A stretch of 64,000 bases of DNA from NCBI GenBank assembly GCA_041300525.1, contig JBGLNJ010000001.1:1302001-1366000 (forward strand), written 5' to 3'. The stretch is from JBGLNJ01 sp041300525. Lineage in GTDB: Bacteria; Chloroflexota; Anaerolineae; Fen-1058. This document shows, piece by piece, positions 8,524-17,270 of this stretch (within the stretch, counting starts at the first letter, position 1; each line of letters starts with the position of its first letter). The notes beneath the pieces are model-generated. The model was not told where the DNA came from and searched no databases. It was given only the letters and a program-made list of their open reading frames with translations. A program made the translations under genes and the position numbers.

Positions 8524-10478
8524 ATGAGCGAGCACAAAGCAGACCAAGGACCAAAGACGAAAGACGATCCACATTCGTCATGCAAAGCGGTCGTTCGCCA
8601 TTGGGTTGTTTTCCTCACCATCCTGGCGCTGCTGCCCATCGCGCCGTCATCGGGCCAGGGAACGGATGACCACGTAGAGCAAATACTTGCGGCTATGTCC
8701 GTGGAGCAGCGCGTGGGCCAACTGTTCATGGTAGAGTTTCTCGGCGCGGAAGCCAAGCCCGACTCGGCCATCGCCCACCTCATTCGCGAATACCACGTCG
8801 GTGCGGTCTATCTCACGTGGGCGAATGGCAACATCACCGACGAGACCGGCACACCGGCTCAAGTAGCTCGCCTCACCAACTCGCTCCAACAACTCGCCTG
8901 CGACGACCCGCGGCTGTCCCCTAAAGGGGATTTGCAACCCAACATTGCGGACTGCGTGCCATTGTTCGTGGCAGTGGATCACGAAGGCGACGGTTATCCC
9001 CGCACGCATCTGCGCCAAGGCGCAACGCAAATTCCCTCGGCGATGGCGATCGGCGCGACCTGGAGTGAAGACGACGCGCAACTCGTGGGTGAGGTGGTGG
9101 GCCGCGAGCTTGCGGCTGTCGGCGTGAATATGCTGTTGGGGCCGGTGGTGGATGTGTTGGAGCGTCCGCATCCCGAAGGCGGCGGCGACCTGAACTTGCG
9201 CGTGTTCGGCGGCGACCCGGCCTGGGTGGGCATGTTGGGCCGCGCGTACATTCGCGGCGTACACCAGGGCAGTGGCGGGCGAATGCTCACCGTCGCCAAG
9301 CATTTTCCCGGCCACGGCTCGTCGGACCGCAACCCCGATCAGGAAGTGTCCACCGTCAGCAAATCGTTGGACGACTTGAAGCGCAGCGACCTGGCGCCTT
9401 TTTTTGCCGTGACGGCGGCGGGACCGGACAAGGGCATGACCGATGCGCTGATGCCGTCGCACATCCGCTATCGCGGCTTCCAGGGCGACGTGTCGCAGTT
9501 GACCCGCCCGATCAGCCTCGACCCGGAGGGAATGAAGGCCTTCATGTCGCTGCCGCAACTTGCGGCGTGGCGGCGCGAGGGCCTCGTCGTCGCCGATGCG
9601 TTGGGCGTGTCGGCGATTCAAGCGTACTATGACCCGACGCTGTCCACGTTCCCGGCCCGGCAAGCCGCCAAAGATGCGCTCCTGGCCGGCAATGATTTGT
9701 TGCCTATCGTCTTGTATGCGCGCGAACGCGATTACAATGGCAAGCAATTGCCGAACATGCTTGACACGATGGCCTACTTTCGTGACGAGTACCGCGCCAA
9801 TCCCGCGTTCCGTCAGCGCGCCGACGACGCGGTGCGCCATATCTTGAGCGCCAAGCTCAAGCTCTATCCCGATCTTTTGCCGCAGTCGGCGCAGGTGGAC
9901 ACGGCTCTGGTGTCCACCCTTGTGGGCCAGGGCGATGCGGCGATGCGCGAGGTGATTCAAGATGCACTGACTGTGATTTTTCCTCCTCTTCCATCCCTCC
10001 CGCAAGTGGGGGGGACAGAGGGGGGACGCCGGTTGCCATCCGCGCCGCGCGGCAGCGACGACATTTTGATCTTGGGCTGCTTCCGTGGCTGCTTGCCCGG
10101 CGCGACGATGGGCGAGACAGCGATCCAGGACACGCTCGTGCGCCTGTACGGGCCAACAGGCAGCGGGCAAATTGACCCGGCGCGGGTTCACATCCTCCAG
10201 TTCGACCAACTCGACTCGCTGATGAGCAAACAGTTGTCCCCCGGCGATTCCGATAAATACCGCAAGATGATCACCGAGGCGGACTGGATCGTGCTGGGCA
10301 TCGTCGCGTACTTGCCGGACGCGATTCCGGCCACCGCCGCTTACAAACGCTTCCTGCGCGACCCGTCGTTTGATTTGCGGAACAAGAAGCTGGTCGCCGT
10401 CGCCTATACCGCGCCCTACTATTTGGACGCCACCGAGATCGGCAAACTGACGGCGTATCTGGCCGTCTATAGCAAGAC
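8524..10478 (+). pseudogene. Glycoside hydrolase family 3 protein (beta-N-acetylhexosaminidase-like), 3' end lost
   Basis: An exported GH3 enzyme: hydrophobic segment at residues 26-42, then MSVEQRVGQLFMVEF, VAVDHEGDGYPRTHL and the NagZ-type motif AKHFPGHGSSDRNPD (about residues 258-272), with GLVVADALGV supplying the nucleophile aspartate. The C-terminal GH3_C-like domain begins but stops at LAVYSKTG (about 10476), where the DNA switches to an AGE epimerase in another frame; the listed frame continues as nonsense to 10698. Two low-complexity peptide inserts (near 8914-8945 and 9985-10030) interrupt the domain and come from palindrome-like DNA. The enzyme is likely non-functional or mis-assembled as shown. 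Confidence 0.85.
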
Positions 10479-10480
10479 GG

Positions 10481-10807
10481 GAAGGCAAGCAGCCGCCCTA
10501 CTGGAAACACGCCGAAAAGAAAATCTGGTGGCCGTTTACAGAGGCGCTGTGTGGCACATTGCTGGCCTACGAACAGTTGCGCGAGGACTGGTGTCTGGAA
10601 TGGTATTGGAAGGTTCACGACTGGGCATTCGCGCATTTTCCAGATCGAGAACATGGCGAATGGACGCAAAGGCTGGACCGTCGCGGCAACAAGATTGACG
10701 AGGTAATTGCATTGCCAGTCAAAGACCCGTTTCACCTGCCGCGCGCCTTGATCGTCGCCATCCAGACGCTGGAGAGATTGGCCCCCAGCGTCAAGCCCGG
10801 CCCTTGA
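10481..10807 (+). pseudogene. N-acylglucosamine 2-epimerase (AGE) family, C-terminal fragment
   Basis: In the frame of 10481, reading through ATG 10559, the peptide KKIWWPFTEALCGTLLAYEQ and then YWKVHDWAFAHFPDREHGEW and PVKDPFHLPRALI are the last helices of the (alpha/alpha)6 barrel of AGE/cellobiose 2-epimerase proteins, including the conserved W-W-x-x-x-E and K-x-x-x-H-x-P-R segments. About 300 N-terminal residues are missing. The fragment is fused out of frame to the GH3 gene. AGE enzymes epimerise N-acetylglucosamine or disaccharides, fitting the amino-sugar genes that follow. Confidence 0.82.
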
Positions 10808-10853
10808 CGGCCAGGTGCAAGTTTCTGCGAGTAGCCTTGTCGGCAAAAGGGAT

Positions 10854-11921
10854 ATGCCAGAATCAGAAAGCTCCCCAAATCCATCTACCGATAAAAGCGC
10901 CGAATCGCCGCAAGAGCAGGTCTGGACCTATCGCGGCTATCACCTGCGCCCTTCTGAATTCACCACGGCGATGGTTCACTATTACCGCGCGGAAATCCAG
11001 CGCAGCAATGCCTGGCGCGCCCGGCTCGATACCACGACGAACTGGGCCGTGATTGCGGCGGGCGCGGCCATCTCGTTTGCGCTCTCCAGCCCGCAGAACC
11101 ACTATGGCGTCCTGATCCTGAATGCGTTGCTCATGACGCTGTTCCTATGGATCGAAGCCCGCCGCTATCGCTACTATGAGCTGTGGAGCTACCGGGCGCG
11201 GCTGTTGGAAACAGACTTTTTCGCCGCGATGCTGGTCCCGCCGTTTGGGCCGCATGCCGAGTGGGGCGAAAGCCTGGCCGAGTCGCTGCTTCAGCCGCAA
11301 TTCCCCATCAGCATGTGGGAAGCAGTGGGGCGCCGCTTCCGGCGCAATTACATGTGGATTTTTCTCGTGCTGGGCATCGCCTGGGCGCTCAAGGGCTTTT
11401 TGCACCCTGTCCCTGCCGCCACTTGGCAAGAGTTTATCGCCCGCTCCGCGCTGGGCAACATTCCAGGCGAGGCCATGCTGGCGCTCGGCTTGATTTACAA
11501 CGGCGTCCTGTTCTTGATCGGCTTTGCCACGGCCGGTTTGCACCAGGCCACGGGCGAAGTCTTGCCCAAGTTCGATTTGCCTTTCGTCGGCGAGCTGACT
11601 CGCGCGATGGAGCAACCGATGCCAGGCCACGAGGAAAAACCAGCGCCCGCCGCTCCGCGCTTCAAGCGCCGACGACAACTGCTGGCGCTGATCATCACGC
11701 GCGAGCCGCAGGCCATTGCCGATGGCGTGCTCAAGGAAATGCGGCGCGGCGCGACGGCGCTGCATGGTCGCGGCATGTACACTCTGGCAGAGCGCGAGGT
11801 GCTCATGGTGGCCTTGACGGTGACCGAGCTGCCGCAACTCGAAACGTTGGTCAAAACGCAAGACCCCGATGCTTTTGTCGTCGTCGTTCCCGCGCAAAAA
11901 GTGGTCGGGCGCGGCTTTTAA
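10854..11921 (+). CDS. DUF2270 membrane protein with C-terminal DUF2179-like domain
   Basis: 355 residues from ATG 10854, preceded by AAAAGGG. The N-terminal half (VHYYRAEIQRSNAWRARLD, then helices around WAVIAAGAAISFAL and ILNALLMTLFLW, and RYYELWSYRARLLETDF) matches DUF2270, predicted integral membrane proteins. Four or more membrane helices are visible. After a proline-rich linker, the last 80 residues (RQLLALIITREPQAIADGVL to DAFVVVVPAQKVVGRGF) resemble the DUF2179 soluble domain found at the C-terminus of YitT proteins. Function is unknown. It follows the epimerase remnant by about 45 bases. Confidence 0.72.
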   Translation: MPESESSPNPSTDKSAESPQEQVWTYRGYHLRPSEFTTAMVHYYRAEIQRSNAWRARLDTTTNWAVIAAGAAISFALSSPQNHYGVLILNALLMTLFLWIEARRYRYYELWSYRARLLETDFFAAMLVPPFGPHAEWGESLAESLLQPQFPISMWEAVGRRFRRNYMWIFLVLGIAWALKGFLHPVPAATWQEFIARSALGNIPGEAMLALGLIYNGVLFLIGFATAGLHQATGEVLPKFDLPFVGELTRAMEQPMPGHEEKPAPAAPRFKRRRQLLALIITREPQAIADGVLKEMRRGATALHGRGMYTLAEREVLMVALTVTELPQLETLVKTQDPDAFVVVVPAQKVVGRGF

Positions 11922-12167
11922 CCGCTGACGGCAGATCGGCCGGGGGATACGAATCGGTGAGCCGGCCTCTCCTGGCCTTTCACGTCACACTCAAATCGCG
12001 CGGGGCGACCCGCACCCTGGACTGTGCTTGCTGCTGCTGTCTCTCGTTTGCCGCTGCGCGTCGCAACGACCCTCGTCCGTGTCACAGCGGTCGCAAGCTC
12101 AAGCACGGTCACGGCCGCCAGCCTCGGCAAGAGCAAAAATAAAGGCTATTGCCTGGAAGAGAACGCA

Positions 12168-13364
12168 ATGATCGGTAAACCAGTCGAACAACCCAAGAGA
12201 CGTTTCGCGCTGATGAATGGCCGCATCGTCTTGCGCGAAATCGTCACCGGCAGAGCCGTCGTCGTCGAAGGCGACAAGATCGCCGGCATCGCTGATGCCG
12301 GCTCATTAGGCTCCGATGTGGAGCAGATTGACGTAGGCGGACGCATCATCTCGCCTGGCTTGATTGACATTCACACGCACGGCGCGCTCGGCCACACCTT
12401 CAACGAGCCGGTGGCAGAAGCGTTCGCGGCCATCACGCAGGAGAATGTCAAGCGCGGCGTCACGTCGCTCCTGGCGACGCTGGCCGCTGCGCCGATTCCC
12501 GATTTGGTGCGGTGCTTTGAGTTTGGTCGCCAATGGATGCGCGAGCCACGTCAGGGCGCGCGCGTGCTGGGGATGCACCTGGAAAGCCCCTACATCAGCC
12601 CGGCGCAAAAAGGCGCGCTCGACCCGGCCAGCCTCCGCACGCCCGATGACGGCACGCCCGATGTTTTGCTGGAGCATCCAGATGTTTTAAAGATCATGGT
12701 CTTGGCGCCCGAGCTGCCAGGCGCGTTGGAGCTTGTCGCCAAGTTGGTAAAACTTGGCATCGTCCCGGCGGCGGGTCACAGTTCCGCCAGAGATGAGCAT
12801 GTGCTGGCCGCGATGCAAGTCGGCCTGCGGCACATCACTCACATCTGGAGTGCCATGTCCGCAACTGTCCGTGAAGGCCCCTGGCGCAAGCCGGGCTTGC
12901 TGGAAGCTTCACTCGTCTTTGACGGGCTGAGCGTGGAAATGATCGCCGATAGCAAGCACCTGCCGCCGACGTTGATGAAGCTGGCGTTCAAGTGCATCGG
13001 TCCCGACCGGCTGTGCGCGATTTCCGATGCGACCAGCGGCGCGGGGCTGCCAGAGGGCGCGCGCTTTGGCATGGGCGGCATGGAGTACAAAGTGTGCGAT
13101 GGGGTGGGCATGATGCTGGATCGCACGGCGTTCGCGGGCAGCACTACGCTGGTGAACCAAATGATCCCGATTCTGGCCGATCTCGTCGGCATCCCATTAG
13201 TCGAGGCCGTGCGGATGCTCACACTCACGCCGGCGCATGTCATTGGCGTGCAAGATCGCAAAGGCAGTCTTGAGCCGGGCAAAGATGCCGACCTGGCTAT
13301 CTTTGATAATGACTGGACTGTCTGGCGTACGATGATCGGCGGCCGGTGGGTGTATGCAGCCTGA
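12168..13364 (+). CDS. nagA: N-acetylglucosamine-6-phosphate deacetylase
   Basis: 398 residues from ATG 12168 (AAGAGAACGCA ahead of it). NagA removes acetate from GlcNAc-6-phosphate in the cytoplasm. Amidohydrolase marks in order: ISPGLIDIHTHGALG, HLESPYISP with the metal-binding Glu, AAGHSSA and HITHIWSAMS for the metal histidines, ISDATSGAG with the catalytic Asp, and the closing GSLEPGKDADLAIFD. A longer reading frame back to 12024 has no family match. It belongs with nagB, which starts 782 bases later only because a gene cassette lies between. The 246 bases before it contain nothing I recognise. Confidence 0.95.
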   Translation: MIGKPVEQPKRRFALMNGRIVLREIVTGRAVVVEGDKIAGIADAGSLGSDVEQIDVGGRIISPGLIDIHTHGALGHTFNEPVAEAFAAITQENVKRGVTSLLATLAAAPIPDLVRCFEFGRQWMREPRQGARVLGMHLESPYISPAQKGALDPASLRTPDDGTPDVLLEHPDVLKIMVLAPELPGALELVAKLVKLGIVPAAGHSSARDEHVLAAMQVGLRHITHIWSAMSATVREGPWRKPGLLEASLVFDGLSVEMIADSKHLPPTLMKLAFKCIGPDRLCAISDATSGAGLPEGARFGMGGMEYKVCDGVGMMLDRTAFAGSTTLVNQMIPILADLVGIPLVEAVRMLTLTPAHVIGVQDRKGSLEPGKDADLAIFDNDWTVWRTMIGGRWVYAA

Positions 13365-13422
13365 GGGTTGAGCAGGCAAAATCAACGTTAGGCAACTTGA
13401 ACAGTAATAATGGACGGGCATA

Positions 13423-13995
13423 ATGCAAATTTCAACCAACTCATATCAACTATTGTTATCACGGCATAATTGGGCATTACTCAATGATTGGCTTGCTGAG
13501 ACTGGGGAGCTGTTGGTAGATGTAGACTTGCTGCATAGTGGCGGTGACCGCAAGATATACATCGTCAAATCACTGTTTGAACTCCACAAATTGCTCGCCG
13601 AACAAACTTGGCCGGAAATTCATGTGGCTATCTATCGGGAAAGGCAATATCCCTTCCGAGGGGTAGTAGACGAAATATTTATTACACAGGCAATGGGGTA
13701 TATTGCGGATGGGCAACACTATGCCATCGTGAAATTACGAGAATATCCAACCCCTTGCGAATGGCTAGACGATGGAAAATCTCATGAGCAACTTGGCGAG
13801 CAACTAAAAAGGCTAAAGGGTGAATCTGTGGGCATTGGTACTGAGCCATTTGAAGCAGTGGATCGTAGAGCACAAGACTCACACAAAAGTGTATTTTCTT
13901 TGCTTGTTTCCAAGAACCAAAATTACTATGAGCCGTATGCGAAAACACCTGAGCGATACACTCATACAGTAAAGGAGTGGGACAGCACTGGGTAA
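13423..13995 (+). CDS. Cassette-borne protein of unknown function
   Basis: 190 residues, not recognised. It is acidic to neutral, without signal peptide or membrane segment. It has an alpha/beta look (LLVDVDLLHSGGDRKIYIVK, EIHVAIYRERQYPFRG, YAIVKLREYP) and a charged C-terminus. Codon choice and base composition are clearly more A/T-rich than in the flanking nag genes, which supports horizontal acquisition. It starts 35 bases inside the cassette edge and its stop is 12 bases before the attC-like site, the compact layout usual for integron cassettes. Many cassette genes encode antitoxin-like or stress proteins, but nothing here shows that. Confidence 0.75.
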   Translation: MQISTNSYQLLLSRHNWALLNDWLAETGELLVDVDLLHSGGDRKIYIVKSLFELHKLLAEQTWPEIHVAIYRERQYPFRGVVDEIFITQAMGYIADGQHYAIVKLREYPTPCEWLDDGKSHEQLGEQLKRLKGESVGIGTEPFEAVDRRAQDSHKSVFSLLVSKNQNYYEPYAKTPERYTHTVKEWDSTG

Positions 13996-14006
13996 TACTG
14001 GAGGCT

Positions 14007-14133
14007 GCCCAACAACCGCATGCACCCGACTTGGCACTTCGCGCCCCAGTAGGCATGCGTGCAAAGCCAGCACGGTTTTTGTCTTTACGTTGGTTTAAGT
14101 CTGACTGTCGCGCTGACCGGGTAATCCGGGGCG
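14007..14133. repeat. attC-like recombination site of the nagA-nagB cassette
   Basis: The site begins with GCCCAAC (R'' type, RYYYAAC) and, in the circular cassette, would end with GTTAGGC (R'). Its first 47 bases match the site at 58850 at about 36 positions by eye, and the right halves align as well. At the insertion point the last core reads GATGGAG, that is, host sequence after the crossover G. Confidence 0.68.
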
Positions 14134-14146
14134 ATGGAGAAAGTTT

Positions 14147-14926
14147 ATGATGGTCGAACCTGTGCATGAAACAAGAATCGAGGATTTGCGGGTCAGTATC
14201 TACCGCACGAACGAGAAGCTGGGCGCGGCGGCGGCGCAAGAGGCGTCCGACGTCATCCGGCGCGCGGTCGAGCAAAACGGCCACGCCAACATCATCCTCG
14301 CCACCGGCAACTCGCAGCTCACCTTCCTGGCTGCGTTGCGAGCGGATCGGGACATTCCCTGGCCGCAGGTCAACATCTTTCACATGGATGAATACGTCGG
14401 GATTGACCCGCGACATCCCGCCAGCTTTCCCCAGTTCTTGCGTCGCCACCTGCTCGACTATATCACGCCCCAGGCGTTTTACCCGGTGCCGGGCCAGGCG
14501 CAAGACATCGAAGCGGCGTGCGCGGAATATGAGGCATTACTGCGCGCGCACCCGGCCGACCTGTGCGCGTTGGGCTATGGAGAAAACGGTCACCTTGCTT
14601 TCAACGATCCGCCTTTTGCAGACTTTGACGATCCGGCCTGGGTCAAGGTCGTCACGCTGGCCGAAGCATCCCGTCGGCAACAGGTGGGTGAAGGCCATTT
14701 TTCCACCCTCAAAGAGTGCCCCACGCACGCCATCACGCTGACGATTCCCGCGCTTCTGGCGGCCAAGCGAGTGCTGGCGATTGTGCCCGAAGCGCGCAAA
14801 GTCGAGGCGGTATGTCGTGCCCTGCGCGGCCCGATCAGCGAGGATTGCCCCGGCTCCATCCTTCGCAAGACACCACACGCGCACTTGTTCCTGGACGCCG
14901 ACTCGGCGGCGCGCATCTATCCGTGA
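14147..14926 (+). CDS. nagB: Glucosamine-6-phosphate deaminase
   Basis: 259 residues; converts GlcN-6-phosphate to fructose-6-phosphate and ammonia, the step after NagA. Family marks: IILATGNSQLTFLAAL for phosphate binding, NIFHMDEYVGI with the catalytic Asp, LGYGENGHLAFNDP with the catalytic His and neighbouring acidic residue, and the closing HAHLFLD. ATG 14147 follows GGAG; the frame also has ATG at 14150. Without the upstream cassette it would be the second gene of a tight nagA-nagB operon, and the cassette may now separate it from the nagA promoter. Confidence 0.94.
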   Translation: MMVEPVHETRIEDLRVSIYRTNEKLGAAAAQEASDVIRRAVEQNGHANIILATGNSQLTFLAALRADRDIPWPQVNIFHMDEYVGIDPRHPASFPQFLRRHLLDYITPQAFYPVPGQAQDIEAACAEYEALLRAHPADLCALGYGENGHLAFNDPPFADFDDPAWVKVVTLAEASRRQQVGEGHFSTLKECPTHAITLTIPALLAAKRVLAIVPEARKVEAVCRALRGPISEDCPGSILRKTPHAHLFLDADSAARIYP

Positions 14927-14949
14927 ACACGCAATATCCAACGCATGAG

Positions 14950-16140
14950 ATGAACTCTAGAGAACGCCTCCTCACAACTCTGAATCACCGCGAACCCGAC
15001 CGCATCCCGTTTGACCTGGGCAGCACGCAAGTCACGAGCATTCACGTCGTGGCATACCGCAACTTGCGCGCGTACCTGGACCTGCCATTCATAGAGCCGC
15101 AACTGCCCCCAGGGTACCCTTCAGGGGTATGCGACGTGATCCAGCAATTGGCCCTGCCCGACGACGACGTGATCGAGCGTCTCGGCATTGACGTGCGCGG
15201 GCTGTTCCCGCTCAACAGCCACAATTGGAACATCACCGATGTGGATGTGGGCGAGGCGTGGGAGTACACTGACGAGTGGAGCATCACGCATCGTCGGATC
15301 AAGCCGGATGGCCTGTATTATTCCGCCGTGCGGCATCCACTCGCGGGCGAAATCAGCCTGGACGACATTTGCGCGCACGTCTGGCCGGACACGGGCGATC
15401 CGCAGCGTATTGCCGGGTTGCGCGAACAAGCATTGGCGTACACTTGCCCTGGCGGGCAGTGCCAGGGTCGTGCGCAGGGCAAAGCAGTGATGCTCAAAGG
15501 CGTGCTGGCGGGTGTCTTTGAGATGGCGCAGCGCGTGCGCGGGATGGAAGCCTTGTTGATGGACATGGCCTCGGACGAATCGCTGGCTTGCGCGCTGTTC
15601 GACAAGATGCTGGAACGGAAGCTGGCCTTTTGGGAGATGGCGCTGCCGCAGTTGGCTGACGTGGTAGACGTGATTTCCGAAGCCGACGATTACGGCACGC
15701 AGGCTTCGCAGCTCATCTCGCCGCGCATGTTCCGCAAGTTGCTCAAGCCGCGCCTCAAAATTCTGTTCGAGCGCATCAAGCAGTTGGCGCCAAATGCCAA
15801 AATCTTTTTTCACTCGTGCGGCAACGTCCGGCCACTGCTGCCCGATTTCATCGAGATGGGCGTGGATATTCTCAACCCGGTGCACATCCGCGCGAGCGGC
15901 ATGGAGCCGGTCGCGCTCAAGCGCGACTTTGGCCGTGACATGGTGTTTTGGGGCGGCGGCGTAGACACGCAGGGCGTGCTGCCCAACGGAACGCCGCAAG
16001 CAGTGAAGGACGATGTGCGGCGCAACGTCGAGGCATTGGCGCCCGGCGGTGGATTCGTCTTCAACACGGTGCACAACATTCAAGCCGACGTGCCGCCGGA
16101 AAATATCGTGGCGATGTGGGAGGCGCTGCGTGGAACGTGA
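14950..16140 (+). CDS. Uroporphyrinogen decarboxylase (URO-D) family protein
   Basis: 396 residues from ATG 14950, 23 bases after nagB. The opening NSRERLLTTLNHREPDRIPFDLG is typical of the URO-D/MtaA/CmuA superfamily, many of whose members are corrinoid methyltransferases rather than haem enzymes. KIFFHSCGNVRPLLPDFIEMG carries the His and Cys of the usual zinc site, and GVDILNPVHIRASGM and FWGGGVDTQ are conserved later segments. Its place between nagB and uxaC suggests work on sugars or methylated sugars rather than haem; that is inference. No corrinoid protein gene is nearby. Confidence 0.82.
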   Translation: MNSRERLLTTLNHREPDRIPFDLGSTQVTSIHVVAYRNLRAYLDLPFIEPQLPPGYPSGVCDVIQQLALPDDDVIERLGIDVRGLFPLNSHNWNITDVDVGEAWEYTDEWSITHRRIKPDGLYYSAVRHPLAGEISLDDICAHVWPDTGDPQRIAGLREQALAYTCPGGQCQGRAQGKAVMLKGVLAGVFEMAQRVRGMEALLMDMASDESLACALFDKMLERKLAFWEMALPQLADVVDVISEADDYGTQASQLISPRMFRKLLKPRLKILFERIKQLAPNAKIFFHSCGNVRPLLPDFIEMGVDILNPVHIRASGMEPVALKRDFGRDMVFWGGGVDTQGVLPNGTPQAVKDDVRRNVEALAPGGGFVFNTVHNIQADVPPENIVAMWEALRGT

Positions 16141-16143
16141 TGC

Positions 16144-17259
16144 GTGAGTGACAGTTCACGCAGCATGTATCACGTGGCAGTAGAGCCAATGGAGATTACG
16201 CCCAAGACCTTTCTGCCTGTCGAGATCGTCTTTCACCCCAGTTGGTGGAACCGGCATTACGGCCTGACGTTTGACGAGGCGTTCTTTTTCGATTCGGTCA
16301 AGCGCGTGGAGAGTGAGCGAGTGATGCGCGCGGCGCTGCACGCGCACTTTGGCGACCTGGGATTGGGCGAGCCGAATACCGCGCCGCGCCCCGTCATCGG
16401 CCCGGTGCACCTGGCAGCTGGCTTTTTGCCTTCGGCTGTGTTGGGCTGCCAGATTCATTACTATCAGGACGCCTCACCCGATGTCATCTCGGCGGATCTC
16501 ACCGACGCGCAGGTCATGGCGCTCGATGTGCCCGACCTGGAGACAAACCCTGTGTTCGGCAAGTTGATTGCGCTCATGGATGCGCTTGAAGCACAGTGCG
16601 GCGCGCTGGAAGGTGACGTGAACTGGGAGGGTGTGCAGAACGTGGCGCTCAACTTGCGCGGCCCGCAGTTGTTCGTGGACTATTACGAAAACCCGGCCCT
16701 GGCGCGCCACTTGCTGGATGTGTGCGCGCAGACCATCGCGGCGATGGCCGCTTACGTGCGACGCCGCACCGGCAGCAACTCGATGGCGGTCAACCGCATT
16801 GTCGGCGCGGTGGACTCGCGCATCAGCTTACATTCCAATTGCACCGTCGCCATGATCTCGGCCCGCACCTATCACGAATACCTGCTGGACTATGACTGCC
16901 GGTTGGCAAAAGACTTGTGGCCCTATGGCATCCATCACTGCGGCACGGACATGCACAAGGTGCGCGACGAGTATGCTCAGGTGGAGGGTGCGGAATTCTT
17001 TGATGTGGGCTGGGGATCGGACGTGGCAGCTTGCCGGAAGTCATTGCCCGACGCCATCTTTAGCTTGCGACTCAGCCCCGTCCGCGTGGCGGCGTTGACG
17101 CCGGCCGAGGTGGCGGCCGATGTAGAAGGCTTGCTGCACGCCGCCGGTCCCCTGGAGCGCGCGGCGCTGTGCTGCATCAACCTGGATGACCAGACGCCCG
17201 ACGAAAACGTGCGCGCCATCTTTCAGGTGGTTGAACGTTACCGGCGCTATGGGGCATGA
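16144..17259 (+). CDS. URO-D superfamily protein, second divergent copy
   Basis: 371 residues from GTG 16144; ATG 16168 is an alternative start. It starts 3 bases after the previous stop, so coupling is likely. The sequence is a divergent URO-D superfamily member: FHPSWWNRHYGLTFDEAFFF, GVQNVALNLRGPQLFVDYYENP, ISARTYHEYLLDYD and YGIHHCGTDMHK with a possible zinc site. The family is often found in pairs in gut and Chloroflexota sugar loci with no tested function. It ends in ATGA overlap with an upstream in-frame ATG of the next gene. Confidence 0.7.
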   Translation: MSDSSRSMYHVAVEPMEITPKTFLPVEIVFHPSWWNRHYGLTFDEAFFFDSVKRVESERVMRAALHAHFGDLGLGEPNTAPRPVIGPVHLAAGFLPSAVLGCQIHYYQDASPDVISADLTDAQVMALDVPDLETNPVFGKLIALMDALEAQCGALEGDVNWEGVQNVALNLRGPQLFVDYYENPALARHLLDVCAQTIAAMAAYVRRRTGSNSMAVNRIVGAVDSRISLHSNCTVAMISARTYHEYLLDYDCRLAKDLWPYGIHHCGTDMHKVRDEYAQVEGAEFFDVGWGSDVAACRKSLPDAIFSLRLSPVRVAALTPAEVAADVEGLLHAAGPLERAALCCINLDDQTPDENVRAIFQVVERYRRYGA

Positions 17260-17270
17260 GGAGACATTCC

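Larger units (their letters stand above)
13388..14133 (+). mobile_element. Single integron-type gene cassette between nagA and nagB
   Basis: The left edge reads G/TTAGGC (13387-13393), matching the GTTRRRY core of a cassette boundary. The right part is a roughly 130-base attC-like site beginning GCCCAAC at 14007 and ending at GGGGCG/ATGG (cut after 14133). Removing the cassette would leave nagA and nagB 36 bases apart with the nagB ribosome site GGAG intact. The enclosed gene is visibly richer in A and T than its neighbours. No integron integrase is in the window. The edges are read by eye. Confidence 0.7.

Noticed and set aside
8647..10488. A 613-residue minus-strand open frame opposite the GH3 gene
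   Set aside because: It mirrors the GC-rich codons of the GH3 gene, has no family motifs and is rich in His/Arg/Gln as expected of an antisense shadow.
12024..12167. N-terminal extension of NagA
   Set aside because: The extra 48 residues are low-complexity and match no NagA; ATG 12168 starts right before the conserved part and has a ribosome site.
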